This document shows positions 26,564 through 35,131 of a stretch of 64,000 nucleotides of DNA, one piece after another. Numbering within the stretch: the stretch's first letter is position 1; the number at the start of each line of letters is the position of its first letter. Both the position numbers and the translations under genes were made by a program. Origin of the DNA: Croceicoccus ponticola (GTDB lineage Bacteria > Pseudomonadota > Alphaproteobacteria > Sphingomonadales > Sphingomonadaceae); contig NZ_RXOL01000001.1 of the NCBI RefSeq assembly GCF_004004515.1, positions 1,178,001 to 1,242,000 on the forward strand, given 5' to 3'. The notes under the pieces are model-generated. The model saw nothing but the letters and a program-made list of their open reading frames with translations. It was not told the origin of the DNA and did not search any database.

Positions 26564-27466
26564 ATGGTTGGCACAGTACAAGAGCTCAGAGACATCAATC
26601 ATGGGTTTGATCCTTCGATTGGGCATTGGGTCCATCGCGGACTGGATTTGTCCAATCCCACACAGCTTAGCCCCGAAGAGGCGCAAGCTTTTCGCGATCA
26701 CTATGCCGCTCAGTTCGGGCATTCGCTCAACGGGCTGGATTGGTGGCTCGACCAGAACCCCGAAGTCCTGAAACGCTATCGACTCTACTGCAGCCTGACT
26801 TTGCGTGTGGAGCCAGCTATCACCGGAAATGGGACACTGACTTTCTATGCCATTCGAGGGTATTTGAAGGGCGTCCAATACGTGCTTCACAGTTGGCGGG
26901 CTCGCGGCGTCAGCAAGGCTCAGGCGCTGGAGATGCTTGCCATGGCATTCGTACATGCCGGACCACGTGGCATGGAAACCATTGCGGAAGCGGCAAAGGG
27001 CATCGAGTTCGAGGAAAATCCCGAAAAGGGCTCGAAATTTCCCGAAGGCTGGGCAGCTGATATTGAGGCTTTCCGGTCCGGCCTCGATTTCAGCAGCGTC
27101 GATTTATCCTCGTCGGAAAAGTCTAAGTTGTATGACTGGTATTTAGCCACCGTTGGCGAGATTCCGCCTTACGTCCGCTTCATGGCAGAACATCGCCCGC
27201 GACTGATAAAAACTCACCGGGCCCGGTTCGAAAACATGTTGTATCACCTCCCAAAGCAGATGTGGCCTACAACGATGCTCTATTATCACGTAATGAGCCG
27301 ACTGGCTGAAGGCATTCGCGAAAATGTTCTGCTTTGCAAAGCCTGGGGCGTCACCAAGGCCGATACTCTCGATACCATTGGTAATGCGCTGGTCTATGGC
27401 CAGATGGAGGCTGCTACGATGATTCAAAACGAAGCGGGTGATGTCTTCGAGGGTTGGGTCGATTGA
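26564..27466 (+). CDS. Conserved protein of unknown function, paralogue of 14093-15004 (copy 2)
   Basis: 300 aa. Matches copy 1 along its length: HGFDPSIGHWVHRGLDLS, DWWLDQNPEVLKRYRLYCSL, LTLRVEPAITGNGTL, FVHAGPRGMETIAEA, LPKQMWPTTMLYYHVMSRL, RENVLLCKAWGVTKADTLDT and GNALVYGQMEAATM. Most residues are identical; the regions around residues 95-120 and 180-205 differ most. The frame is open from 26519, but ATG 26564 has AGGAAG upstream and aligns with copy 1. Its end overlaps an SDR start, whereas copy 1 overlaps an acyl-CoA dehydrogenase. Helical, no signal peptide, weak CMD/AhpD-like pattern. Confidence 0.75.
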   Translation: MVGTVQELRDINHGFDPSIGHWVHRGLDLSNPTQLSPEEAQAFRDHYAAQFGHSLNGLDWWLDQNPEVLKRYRLYCSLTLRVEPAITGNGTLTFYAIRGYLKGVQYVLHSWRARGVSKAQALEMLAMAFVHAGPRGMETIAEAAKGIEFEENPEKGSKFPEGWAADIEAFRSGLDFSSVDLSSSEKSKLYDWYLATVGEIPPYVRFMAEHRPRLIKTHRARFENMLYHLPKQMWPTTMLYYHVMSRLAEGIRENVLLCKAWGVTKADTLDTIGNALVYGQMEAATMIQNEAGDVFEGWVD

Positions 27467-28263
27467 AACGCTGGCTGATTACAGGCGTTTCGGGCGGATT
27501 AGGCCTAGCTATCGCCCAGGCTGCACTTGATCGCGGCGACATGGTGTTCGGGACCGTTCGTTCAGTGGCTGCACGTAACCGCTTCGAAGAACTGGCACCG
27601 GGACGATCCGTTGCAGCGATACTCGACCTTAGCGATGCGAGCGTTGAAATCCGCGAAGTCGTTGAATCTGCCGCGACCGCTCTCGGAAACATAGATGTGC
27701 TGGTCAACAATGCCGGATATTGCCTACTTGGCGCACTAGAGGAAATCAGCGAGGCCGAAGTCGCTCATATCATGACCGTGAACTTTCGGGCGCCTCTGGA
27801 AATTATACGGGCAGCTCTGCCCTACCTGAGAGATACATGTGGGCGGATCATCAATATAAGCTCGATGGCGGCATTGCAGGGGACGACGGGATTAGGTCTT
27901 TACTGTGCTTCGAAGGCTGCACTGACCTCGGCGACCGAAACTCTTGATGCCGAACTGCGTCCGTTCGGCATTCGCGCCACCAGCGTAGAAGCGACAGCAC
28001 TTAGAACAGGATTCGCCGGATCGGGACTGACCTCGGCGGCAGGTCGTTTACCGCAATATTCGGAAATGCGTGCGCAGCGTGAAACCGCATTTTCCCTTTC
28101 AAATAATAATCAGCCCAACGATCCTGCCGAAATCGCGCAGCACGTTCTCGAGCATGCCGACTCGACCAATCCGCCTGTTCATGTCGCGCTTGGTATCGAC
28201 GCCGCAGTTAAGGCGGCAGCGATATGCCAAGCGCGGACTGAAGAATACATCAGCCAGCAGTGA
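27463..28263 (+). CDS. SDR-family oxidoreductase
   Basis: 266 aa. KRWLITGVSGGLGLAIAQAA, DVLVNNAGYCLLGALEE, NISSMAALQGTTG and LYCASKAALTSATETLDAEL are all present, so the Ser-Tyr-Lys triad is intact. The short C-terminal tail without the usual DGG motif fits the classical SDR subgroup with retinol/steroid dehydrogenase-like members. TTG 27463 overlaps the upstream stop as TTGA; TTG 27454 is an alternative. Translation is probably coupled to the unknown gene. Confidence 0.85.
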   Translation: MKRWLITGVSGGLGLAIAQAALDRGDMVFGTVRSVAARNRFEELAPGRSVAAILDLSDASVEIREVVESAATALGNIDVLVNNAGYCLLGALEEISEAEVAHIMTVNFRAPLEIIRAALPYLRDTCGRIINISSMAALQGTTGLGLYCASKAALTSATETLDAELRPFGIRATSVEATALRTGFAGSGLTSAAGRLPQYSEMRAQRETAFSLSNNNQPNDPAEIAQHVLEHADSTNPPVHVALGIDAAVKAAAICQARTEEYISQQ

Positions 28264-28291
28264 TTGGTTAGGCGGGGCCGAGCGCGCGCGA

Positions 28292-29449
28292 TTACGCCGC
28301 CTCGACTTTCTTGATAGGCAGACGCTGTTCGAAAACGCCTTCGGCGATACGGTTCAGGAGTATCTCGATCGTTCCACCGGCGATCATCCATCCGCGCGTC
28401 CGGCGCAGGCAGTATTCGACCAGCGATTCTTCGCTGAATCCCGTTCCCCCCATTATCTGCATTGCCTCGTTTGCCATGGCGAAACCAGCACGGTTGCAGG
28501 CAACTTTTGCGATCGCCGTGTCCTGCGCGGAGGGGAACCCCGAGTCCGCCCCAGCGGCCGCGCGATAAAGCAGCAACTGCGCGGCTTCGGCCTGGATCTT
28601 CATCTCCGAAAATTTCCATTGCAAGCCCTGAAAATTCACCAACGGCTGCTTGAACTGATGGCGGATCAGTGCGTGCTCACGCGCTTCGTTGAAGGCGTAG
28701 CGGCCAAGCGCCAGCGCCCTCGAGCTATTGCCCAGCCGCTCCACGTTAAAACCAGAAATCTGCTTCTTGAACCCACCGGGCCCCAACACGACATCTTCCG
28801 GTCCAACATAGACATTGTCGAAATACAACGTGTTCCAGTCTTCACCCGACAAGAAACGTGATGGCTTGCCAAAACTGAAACCTTCCGCACCACGTTCGAT
28901 CAGAACGGAGCCGATACCGTCGACCCCGGGACCGAAGCGGACGTAAACAAGGAAGACGGTGGCGTGCAAACCGTGCGTCGTGAACACCTTCTCACCACTG
29001 ATCCGCCAGCCTTTGCCATCCGGAACGGCGGTGGTGCTCAGTTCGGTGACCGCCGATCCGGCCTGCGGTTCGGTCATAGCTACGGCTATCAGGCCTTTGC
29101 CGGCCAGGAGCTTGCTGAGATATCGCTCCTTCTGGTCCTCTGTCCCGTACTGAGCAAGGACTCGGATCGCACCGAAGTTTCCAGCTTGAATGACATCGGC
29201 ACTGCGCGGGCAAGCCTTGGCCACCTCTTCGATGGCGATAACGGCATCCATCAAGGTGCCGCCGACACCACCATCGCTTTCCGGCACAGTGATGCCCAGC
29301 AACCCGGCATCCGCCATCTGCTCCGCCACATCCCATGGATATTCAGGATCGTGGGCCCGGGCCAATGCGCCATCGCGCAAATTCCGTTCGGAAATGCCCG
29401 CAACAGAATCGCGAAACATGGCCTGCTCGTCGGTTAAGTTAAAATCCAT
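28292..29449 (-). CDS. Acyl-CoA dehydrogenase
   Basis: 385 aa. MDFNLTDEQAMFRDSVAGIS at the start, GLLGITVPESDGGVGGTLMD, VAMTEPQAGSAVTEL, GWRISGEKVFTTHGLHA and QIMGGTGFSEESLVEYCLRR, ending in AGGTIEILLNRIAEGVF. ATG 29449 is just past the thiolase stop (29463), while the open frame extends artificially into that gene. Last gene of the dioxygenase operon. Probably dehydrogenates a short or alicyclic acyl-CoA and passes electrons to Etf. Confidence 0.9.
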   Translation of the reverse strand: MDFNLTDEQAMFRDSVAGISERNLRDGALARAHDPEYPWDVAEQMADAGLLGITVPESDGGVGGTLMDAVIAIEEVAKACPRSADVIQAGNFGAIRVLAQYGTEDQKERYLSKLLAGKGLIAVAMTEPQAGSAVTELSTTAVPDGKGWRISGEKVFTTHGLHATVFLVYVRFGPGVDGIGSVLIERGAEGFSFGKPSRFLSGEDWNTLYFDNVYVGPEDVVLGPGGFKKQISGFNVERLGNSSRALALGRYAFNEAREHALIRHQFKQPLVNFQGLQWKFSEMKIQAEAAQLLLYRAAAGADSGFPSAQDTAIAKVACNRAGFAMANEAMQIMGGTGFSEESLVEYCLRRTRGWMIAGGTIEILLNRIAEGVFEQRLPIKKVEAA

Positions 29450-29462
29450 AATCCTATTAATC

Positions 29463-30656
29463 TCACGCTTTTTCGAGAATGACGGCGATGCCTTGGCCGA
29501 GGCCGATGCACATCGTAACCAGCGCATAGCGACCTGCCCCGTTGTGAAGCTGTCGGGCGGCACTGAGTGCGATGCGCGCGCCCGACATGCCCAGCGGGTG
29601 CCCGATGGCAATTGCCCCGCCCATCGGATTGACACGGGCGTCATCGGCGGCGATGCCCAACTGCTTCATGCAACCCAGTGCTTGGCTGGCGAAAGCTTCG
29701 TTCAATTCGATGACGTCGATCTGATCGAGCGTCAGCCCAGCTCTGTCCAGCGCCTTGCGGCTCGCCGGCACGGGCCCGAGGCCCATCACCCGCGGAGCGA
29801 CGCCAGCTACGGCGCTACCGACGATCCGTGCCAACGGCTTTGCCGATACCCGCTCCACGGCCGACCCGCTGGCTATAATCAACGCAGCCGCACCATCGTT
29901 CACGCCCGATGCATTACCGGCGGTCACAACTCCTTCGCGGAACAGCGTCTTGAGTCCGGCCAGCCCTTCAAGTGTCGTACCCGGCCGAGGGTGCTCGTCT
30001 GCCCCGACGATCGTGTCACCTTTACGTCCGGAAATCGCTACGGGCGCGATTTCACCATCGAAGAATCCGGCCGCTCGGGCAGCTTCGTACTTTACCTGCG
30101 AAGCGAAGGCGAAGCGGTCGGCCTCGGCACGGCTAATGCCCAGCTCTGCCGCAACGTTATCGCCGGTCTCCGGCATGCTTTCGGCGCCGAAATTCTGATG
30201 AACCTTCGGGTTGGGGAAACGTTCACCAAGCGCTTCGAAGATCGCGAGCTTGCGCTGGAATGCGGCCTCGGACTTGCTGATGACGAAAGGCGCCCGCGAC
30301 ATGCTTTCGACACCGCCGGCGACAAAGACATCGCCTTCATGGCACAGGATGGCACGACGGCAATCCGCGATAGCGGCTAGGCCGCTACCGCAAAGGCGGT
30401 TCACGGTCTGTCCGGCGACTTCGACTGGCAATCCCGCCAGAAGGCCTGCGTGCCTTCCGACATTCCGCGCGTCCTCGCCGGACTGGCTCGTACAACCGGC
30501 AACGACATCCTCGATCGATGCGGGATCGAAAGAAGATCGCGCGACGGCCTCCTTGATGCAATGAGCGAGAAGGTCGTCGGGACGAACGGTCGAAAGCACT
30601 CCTCCTCGCCGTCCAACCGGGCTCCGGACTCCTGAGCACAGGAAGGCATCAGTCAT
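29463..30656 (-). CDS. Thiolase (acetyl-CoA acyltransferase, beta-ketoadipyl-CoA thiolase-like)
   Basis: 397 aa. Complete catalytic set: [15 protein letters not shown] (nucleophilic Cys, about 88), [32 protein letters not shown] (His, about 348) and [15 protein letters not shown] (second Cys). The N-terminal [20 protein letters not shown] and YMP-less insert resemble PcaF/FadA-type degradative thiolases. ATG 30656 overlaps the ferredoxin stop as ATGA. It cleaves a 3-oxoacyl-CoA made by the neighbouring dehydrogenase and crotonase genes. Confidence 0.93.
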   Translation of the reverse strand: MTDAFLCSGVRSPVGRRGGVLSTVRPDDLLAHCIKEAVARSSFDPASIEDVVAGCTSQSGEDARNVGRHAGLLAGLPVEVAGQTVNRLCGSGLAAIADCRRAILCHEGDVFVAGGVESMSRAPFVISKSEAAFQRKLAIFEALGERFPNPKVHQNFGAESMPETGDNVAAELGISRAEADRFAFASQVKYEAARAAGFFDGEIAPVAISGRKGDTIVGADEHPRPGTTLEGLAGLKTLFREGVVTAGNASGVNDGAAALIIASGSAVERVSAKPLARIVGSAVAGVAPRVMGLGPVPASRKALDRAGLTLDQIDVIELNEAFASQALGCMKQLGIAADDARVNPMGGAIAIGHPLGMSGARIALSAARQLHNGAGRYALVTMCIGLGQGIAVILEKA

Positions 30657-30976
30657 GGCCGGCGCCCCTCTCCAACGTAAACGGATCCGCCTTCGACCTT
30701 CACCTCGTAGCAAGCCACGTCTTCATAGGCAGCTCCTCCCTCGATCACCTTACCTGTCCGGATCTCGAAACAGGACTGGTGCAGAGGGCATTCGATAAGG
30801 CCATTTTCCAGCCATCCTTCGGAGAGGCGCACTGTTTCATGCGGGCAGACGTCACCGATTGCGTAGATGTCATCTCCTTCGCGATAAAGCGCTATCGCCT
30901 CACCCTTGCGTTCCGATGCGAACGCCTCCCCTTCGACGACTTCATCCACAGAGGCGACACGAACCCATTCATTCAT
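30653..30976 (-). CDS. Rieske-type [2Fe-2S] ferredoxin of a ring-hydroxylating dioxygenase
   Basis: 107 aa. MNEWVRVASVDEVVEGEAFA, then the cluster ligands CPHETVRLSEGW (Cys-x-His) and ECPLHQSCFEI (Cys-x-x-His), as in BphF/CarAc-like ferredoxins. An ATG five codons upstream (30991) is also possible. Directly downstream of the dioxygenase alpha subunit and coupled to the thiolase. Delivers electrons to the oxygenase; no ferredoxin reductase gene is in the window. Confidence 0.92.
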   Translation of the reverse strand: MNEWVRVASVDEVVEGEAFASERKGEAIALYREGDDIYAIGDVCPHETVRLSEGWLENGLIECPLHQSCFEIRTGKVIEGGAAYEDVACYEVKVEGGSVYVGEGRRP

Positions 30977-31001
30977 TTCGGCTGATCCCATAGGAGGCAC
31001 A

Positions 31002-32252
31002 TTAAAGCCCCATCTCGCGGCGGTAGAAATCATAGAATGCGCGGATCAGGTTTTCAGTCATCATCGTGCTCTGCGCCTCGGTGCCGTGGCCACCCATTTC
31101 GATAACTTGCTCCGCATCGGGGCGGCTCTCGACCACTGGCTGCATCAACGCGAGCATCTCGCTGTCCTCAAGGGATACGAAACCCGCAGGGCCAACAAGA
31201 TTGCTCTGTTTGAGCCGCAGTTCGCGGACCTGTTCGTCATCGTCCGCATAACCAAAGTACGTCCATGTCAGCTCGTGCTTGCCGGGACCCTTGAGGATAA
31301 TGTGTCGAATGACCAGGCAGTTGAAGTATTGCTGGACGAGGATCGTCGGGAACACCTGGAAGGCCCCCATCATCCCGTCTTGGAATTCGTCAACGACAGA
31401 GTTCACGACCTCCTTGTCGCGCATTTCGAGATCGCTGCGAATGCTCTTGATCTGCCGCGAGGCTTCGCTGGTCGAATTGCGCAATTCTGGATTGTATCGG
31501 GAAAAGGTATATTCGTGCCGCCCTTCCTGCAGAGGAACACTGTCATAGTCTCCGTCGGTTCGAAGGATTCCAAAAGTCGACAGGAACGGATGCATCAGTG
31601 TCGCATGATAAGGATCGCGACTGTTTTCCCAATAGAGCTTCCAGTTACTGTCGACGATCTGCCGGCTGTATCCAACCAGACGCAGCGGACGGCGGGAAAC
31701 CAGCCTGTCGAGCCGCTCGAGAATTTCTGGTCCGAGATAGTCGTCCAACGGCGGCACGTCGTCGCTGTAGGTTGCCCAGATCGATCCACCGCGCCGCGCC
31801 ACTCTCAGCTTTGTCAGCCCGTGTTTCGACTTGTCGAAGTCACGGGGCATGCCACCCTTTCCGCCGGCTCCCCGCAGGAACGGCAGCCCCATCAAGTCGC
31901 CTCCCAGATTGTAGGCCCAATGATGGTAAGGGCAGGTGATGTCCTTGGCCTTGCCGCTGTTTTTCCAGCACAACATCGCGCCGCGATGCGCACAGCGGTT
32001 TTCCATGACGTGGATTTCGCCATCTTCGGTGCGGGTCACGAGCACGGGGCGCTCGCCGACCCAGCTTCGCTTGTAGCCTCCCGGCTCGATTTCGCAGTCC
32101 AGTCCAACGTAATTCCACGTATCGCCGTAGTGGAATGTTTCTAATTCGCGCGCATATATGTCCGGATCAGAGTAAATCCATGCCGGTACTCTAATAACAC
32201 CTTCCTTTGGCCAGCTACGTTCAATATTCTTGTCCTGTTTCGACTGGGGCAT
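31002..32252 (-). CDS. Aromatic ring-hydroxylating dioxygenase, alpha subunit
   Basis: 416 aa. Rieske domain with ENRCAHRGAMLCWKNSG and DITCPYHHWAYNLGGDLMG (about 75-110). Catalytic domain with SNWKLYWENSRDPYHATLMH (about 200-220), which gives the bridging Asp and the two iron His. The N-terminal VPAWIYSDPDIYARELE and TWNYVGLDCEIE are most like the anthranilate/salicylate dioxygenase (AndAc, NagG) branch, which acts on aromatic acids. ATG 32252 is 15 bases past the beta gene stop; the longer frame overlaps that gene. Forms an alpha-beta oxygenase with the next gene upstream. Confidence 0.94.
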   Translation of the reverse strand: MPQSKQDKNIERSWPKEGVIRVPAWIYSDPDIYARELETFHYGDTWNYVGLDCEIEPGGYKRSWVGERPVLVTRTEDGEIHVMENRCAHRGAMLCWKNSGKAKDITCPYHHWAYNLGGDLMGLPFLRGAGGKGGMPRDFDKSKHGLTKLRVARRGGSIWATYSDDVPPLDDYLGPEILERLDRLVSRRPLRLVGYSRQIVDSNWKLYWENSRDPYHATLMHPFLSTFGILRTDGDYDSVPLQEGRHEYTFSRYNPELRNSTSEASRQIKSIRSDLEMRDKEVVNSVVDEFQDGMMGAFQVFPTILVQQYFNCLVIRHIILKGPGKHELTWTYFGYADDDEQVRELRLKQSNLVGPAGFVSLEDSEMLALMQPVVESRPDAEQVIEMGGHGTEAQSTMMTENLIRAFYDFYRREMGL

Positions 32253-32266
32253 GATTGTACCTCGTT

Positions 32267-32764
32267 TCAAACGGGAATGACCAAGGTGGTACGAATTCGG
32301 TAATTGTCGTAAACACAAGTCCTATCGCGGATCCGCAACATTGGACCAGAGCGTTCTATCTCATCGAAATATTGCCCTACCATTAAGATCTGTGGCTCCA
32401 CCTCGAGCAGAGATTCGACGATCAGGAAGTTCGCCATGGTGCGATATGATCCGTCATCGAGCGTTTCGAGCACGCGCGGCCCACTGATGAAATGACGCAG
32501 AGAGCGCGGTTGATAGAGCGCGGCCTCCCGGATCGCGACGACCCGGTCATGAATCATCGCACGACCCGCACAATAGATCGGAGCATGCTCCAGACCCGCA
32601 TCGTAGTTCTCTCGCGGTATGATGCGGTAACGGGCCTGCTCGGTGAAGAAGTCAGGGAAGTCCTCTAACCTATCCGTATCGAGGCAATGTGCGAAATCCT
32701 CGTAAAATTCGCGTAATTTGGAGCGGCACAATTCAATCGTGGCGTCTTCCTGGGCGACAGTCAT
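32267..32764 (-). CDS. Aromatic ring-hydroxylating dioxygenase, beta subunit
   Basis: 165 aa, usual size for the NTF2-fold structural subunit. LREFYEDFAHCLDTDRLEDF and PDFFTEQARYRIIPRENYDA, followed by RAMIHDRVVAIREAALYQPR and GPRVLETLDDGSYRTMANFL, are the conserved RO beta pattern. ATG 32764 chosen over the upstream ATG 32800 because the family begins there. Beta before alpha is the reverse of the commoner order. Confidence 0.9.
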   Translation of the reverse strand: MTVAQEDATIELCRSKLREFYEDFAHCLDTDRLEDFPDFFTEQARYRIIPRENYDAGLEHAPIYCAGRAMIHDRVVAIREAALYQPRSLRHFISGPRVLETLDDGSYRTMANFLIVESLLEVEPQILMVGQYFDEIERSGPMLRIRDRTCVYDNYRIRTTLVIPV

Positions 32765-32862
32765 GATTTTCCTCGCATCCTTCTGGCTTTCTGGCGACAC
32801 ATAAGGGCCAGCACCGTACGATGACCAGCCCCGCGAGGCCCCGTCACGCGCACCAGAGCCTG

Positions 32863-32880
32863 AATTCGTACTGACGAATT
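32863..32880. promoter_or_regulatory. Inverted repeat upstream of the dioxygenase genes
   Basis: AATTCGT-ACTG-ACGAATT, seven-base perfect arms with four-base spacer, in the 145-base gap between the RibBA-like gene and the dioxygenase beta gene. No T run follows on the minus strand, so an operator is more likely than a terminator. The regulator is unknown. Confidence 0.4.
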
Positions 32881-32909
32881 TTTGCGGCGCGCAAGCGAGG
32901 CGAACTGCG

Positions 32910-34058
32910 TTAACCGTTGGCGCACGCTTGCATTGAATCTTCGGACATCAAGCCCAACGCTACAGGTCTGGTTGCGACAATATTCAGGCCATATCCCTCG
33001 ATCGCAGCCATGCGCGGAGAGCTGGAGCTGACAAAGATCATGTCGGTCACTCCGAGGTCGCGCAGAATATGGGCGCCCAGTCCATATTCGCGCACGGAGA
33101 GAGCCGGACCAGATGAGGGCATACCATTGCTGTAATATTCCGACCAGCTCAGCTCCGCATTGCGGAGGAAGACCATGACGCCGGGGCCGTCGTGCTCGCC
33201 AATCATCTCGATGGCTCTGTCTATCACCTGTGCTCGCGGGCCGGCATGGCCCAGCATGTCCATTGCGAGGTCGATCGGATGCACTCTCACCAAGGCAGGT
33301 TGCGAACCGATCTGACCTCTGACCAAGGCGGCATGTTCACGTCCGTCCAGTAAATTGCGGTAGATCACCATCCGGAAGTCATGGCCCGAACGGCTTCTGA
33401 ACGGGGCCTCGACGACCCGCTCCACCATTTTCTCGGTACGCCGGCGGTATTCAATCAGGCTGGCGATGGTGCCAATCTTCAGACCATGCCGACTCGCAAA
33501 TCCTATCAGTTCGGGCACCCTTGCCATCGTGCCATCGTCGCTCATCACTTCACATATTACCGCCGCCGGGATCAGCCCGGCAAGCCGGCAAATGTCCACA
33601 CTCGCTTCAGTGTGGCCAGCCCGCGCCAACACGCCGCCGTGGCGTGCAACCAGGGGGAAGACGTGTCCGGGACTCACCAAATCATCCGCGATCTTGGTGG
33701 GATCGATTGCCACCGCAATGGTGCGTGCGCGGTCTTGCGCCGATATTCCCGTTGAGACGCCTTCGCGAGCCTCTATGGAAACCGTGAAGGCCGTCTTGTT
33801 TGCACAGGCGTTACGACGGGCCATCGGGGACAGATGCAACTCACTCGCCCGCTCTTGCGTCATCGCGACGCAAACGAGTCCACGACCATGGGTCGCCATG
33901 AAATTGACCTGCGAAGGCGTGGCGAATTGCGCGGGAATTATGATATCACCCTCGTTTTCACGGTCTTCCGCATCAACAATTATGAATGCGCGCCCGTTGC
34001 GGGCTTCAGCCACGATTTCCTCAGGGGAAGCGAACATCTCGGAGTGGGATATTGTCAT
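32910..34058 (-). CDS. RibBA-like protein: DHBP synthase with degenerate GTP cyclohydrolase II domain
   Basis: 382 aa. Residues 1-205 are a complete 3,4-dihydroxy-2-butanone 4-phosphate synthase: IIVDAEDRENEGDIIIPAQF (acidic metal site), GRGLVCVAM, EAREGVSTGISAQDRARTI and RHGGVLARAGHTEASVDICR. The rest resembles GTP cyclohydrolase II only in outline: ALVRVHPIDLAMDMLGHAGP stands where the zinc motif HSECLTGD...CDCG belongs, and no Cys triplet is present, so GCH II activity is lost. Starts 12 bases after the IclR gene stop. A riboflavin-supply gene inside a catabolic operon would help feed FMN to the LLM and FMN enzymes. Confidence 0.9.
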   Translation of the reverse strand: MTISHSEMFASPEEIVAEARNGRAFIIVDAEDRENEGDIIIPAQFATPSQVNFMATHGRGLVCVAMTQERASELHLSPMARRNACANKTAFTVSIEAREGVSTGISAQDRARTIAVAIDPTKIADDLVSPGHVFPLVARHGGVLARAGHTEASVDICRLAGLIPAAVICEVMSDDGTMARVPELIGFASRHGLKIGTIASLIEYRRRTEKMVERVVEAPFRSRSGHDFRMVIYRNLLDGREHAALVRGQIGSQPALVRVHPIDLAMDMLGHAGPRAQVIDRAIEMIGEHDGPGVMVFLRNAELSWSEYYSNGMPSSGPALSVREYGLGAHILRDLGVTDMIFVSSSSPRMAAIEGYGLNIVATRPVALGLMSEDSMQACANG

Positions 34059-34069
34059 TTTATCCAGCT

Positions 34070-34894
34070 TCAATTCTGCGCGTAACTGATCGCACGGGGG
34101 GACTTGCTTTGCATCGCGGTATTGGAAACCGATCCAGTTTCGACCAGATCGTTGGCCACTCTGATAAGGCCTAGCCGACGGCATATGACCACTCGAAGCA
34201 TCCTGACGATTTGCGCTTCTTCGGAAGGTTCCGCAGTCTTTACACAAATTGCGACCTGCTCTTCCTTTCCGGAGTTCGGGATGAGCATTGCGATGCTAAG
34301 CACGCCGCCATCCAGGCTACGCGCGTATCCTTGCGCAGCAGCGACATCGAGTTCGTCCGAGAGCGCATCATAACGAATGCGATCCTCATCGCGTTCGACG
34401 CTGGCATTGAGGCGATGAACGTACTTGCGAACGAGCTCACGCCCGCAAGTGAGAAGAAGAGCCTTCCCATCAGCACTCGACAGTATTGGCAAAACTTCCT
34501 GGTGCACTGGCAGGTTCTCCCCGCTCGGCACGACATGCAGGCAATAGAGATCAACCCCGGAATTGCTCGACAGAATCACCGTTCGCCCCGTGCATTCCGC
34601 AATATCGTCCACAATGCCAAGCAGGTGCCCCGTACGGATCAGGTTGGGCTGGACCCAGCTACCCAGCATGCTGACGCGGATGGTCAACCTGAAGGAACGC
34701 CCTCTGGATCCTCGGCAAAGGTAACCGAGCGCGACCATGTAGTTGAGAAGCTCCGACGCGCTGGACTGGGGGTAGCCATACCGGTCTGCGATCTCGCTGA
34801 CCGTCGCCTCAGGGTGGAGCGCATCGAAATACTCGAGGATTTCGAAGACGCGCTGAGCCGATTTTACCGGCTTCACGTCGTAAGGTCTCGCCAC
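34070..34894 (-). CDS. IclR-family transcriptional regulator
   Basis: 274 aa. N-terminal winged helix (about 8-75): VKSAQRVFEILEYFDALHPE, ATVSEIADRYGYPQSSASEL and LNYMVALGYLCRGSRGR. C-terminal IclR effector domain (about 80-250) with VILSSNSGVDLYCLHVVPSG and SSADGKALLLTCG. The ending is atypical, with a 25-residue tail. First gene of the operon leading to the RibBA-like and dioxygenase genes, divergent from the acyl-CoA synthetase operon, and with palindromes at 34969 and 35085 between them. Confidence 0.93.
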   Translation of the reverse strand: MARPYDVKPVKSAQRVFEILEYFDALHPEATVSEIADRYGYPQSSASELLNYMVALGYLCRGSRGRSFRLTIRVSMLGSWVQPNLIRTGHLLGIVDDIAECTGRTVILSSNSGVDLYCLHVVPSGENLPVHQEVLPILSSADGKALLLTCGRELVRKYVHRLNASVERDEDRIRYDALSDELDVAAAQGYARSLDGGVLSIAMLIPNSGKEEQVAICVKTAEPSEEAQIVRMLRVVICRRLGLIRVANDLVETGSVSNTAMQSKSPRAISYAQN

Positions 34895-34968
34895 GGCAAC
34901 TTCTCCTCGTTTGGCCCTGACGCCTCGCTGGCGTTCTATGCGGAGAAAGATATGCTCAAAAGGACGAT

Positions 34969-34980
34969 AGTGTCGACACT
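34969..34980. promoter_or_regulatory. Palindromic operator candidate (AGTGTCGACACT)
   Basis: Perfect 12-base palindrome 75 bases upstream of the IclR start, in the divergent region with the acyl-CoA synthetase gene. Identical over 14 bases to the site at 23443. Confidence 0.65.
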
Positions 34981-35084
34981 TTTTTCATAGTCGTCCGAGG
35001 TTCCATAATTTTTCGCAATGAAACGGCATATTTCTAAGGAGTTTCGCAGAAAATTCGCTTACTCGATATCTCCCTATGATGTTC

Positions 35085-35092
35085 TGTCGACA
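35085..35092. promoter_or_regulatory. Palindromic operator candidate (core TGTCGACA), second site
   Basis: TCTGTCGACATTTT, 116 bases from the first site and about 40 bases before the chosen start of the acyl-CoA synthetase. Paired spacing is also seen at 50749/50922 and 56806/56946. Confidence 0.55.
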
Positions 35093-35131
35093 TTTTTGTT
35101 GCCTGCCGATTCCTGTATTCGTTCAGCCATC

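Noticed and set aside
32863-32880. Inverted repeat as a transcription terminator of the RibBA-like gene
   Set aside because: On the minus strand it is followed by CAGG rather than a T tract; kept only as a possible operator.
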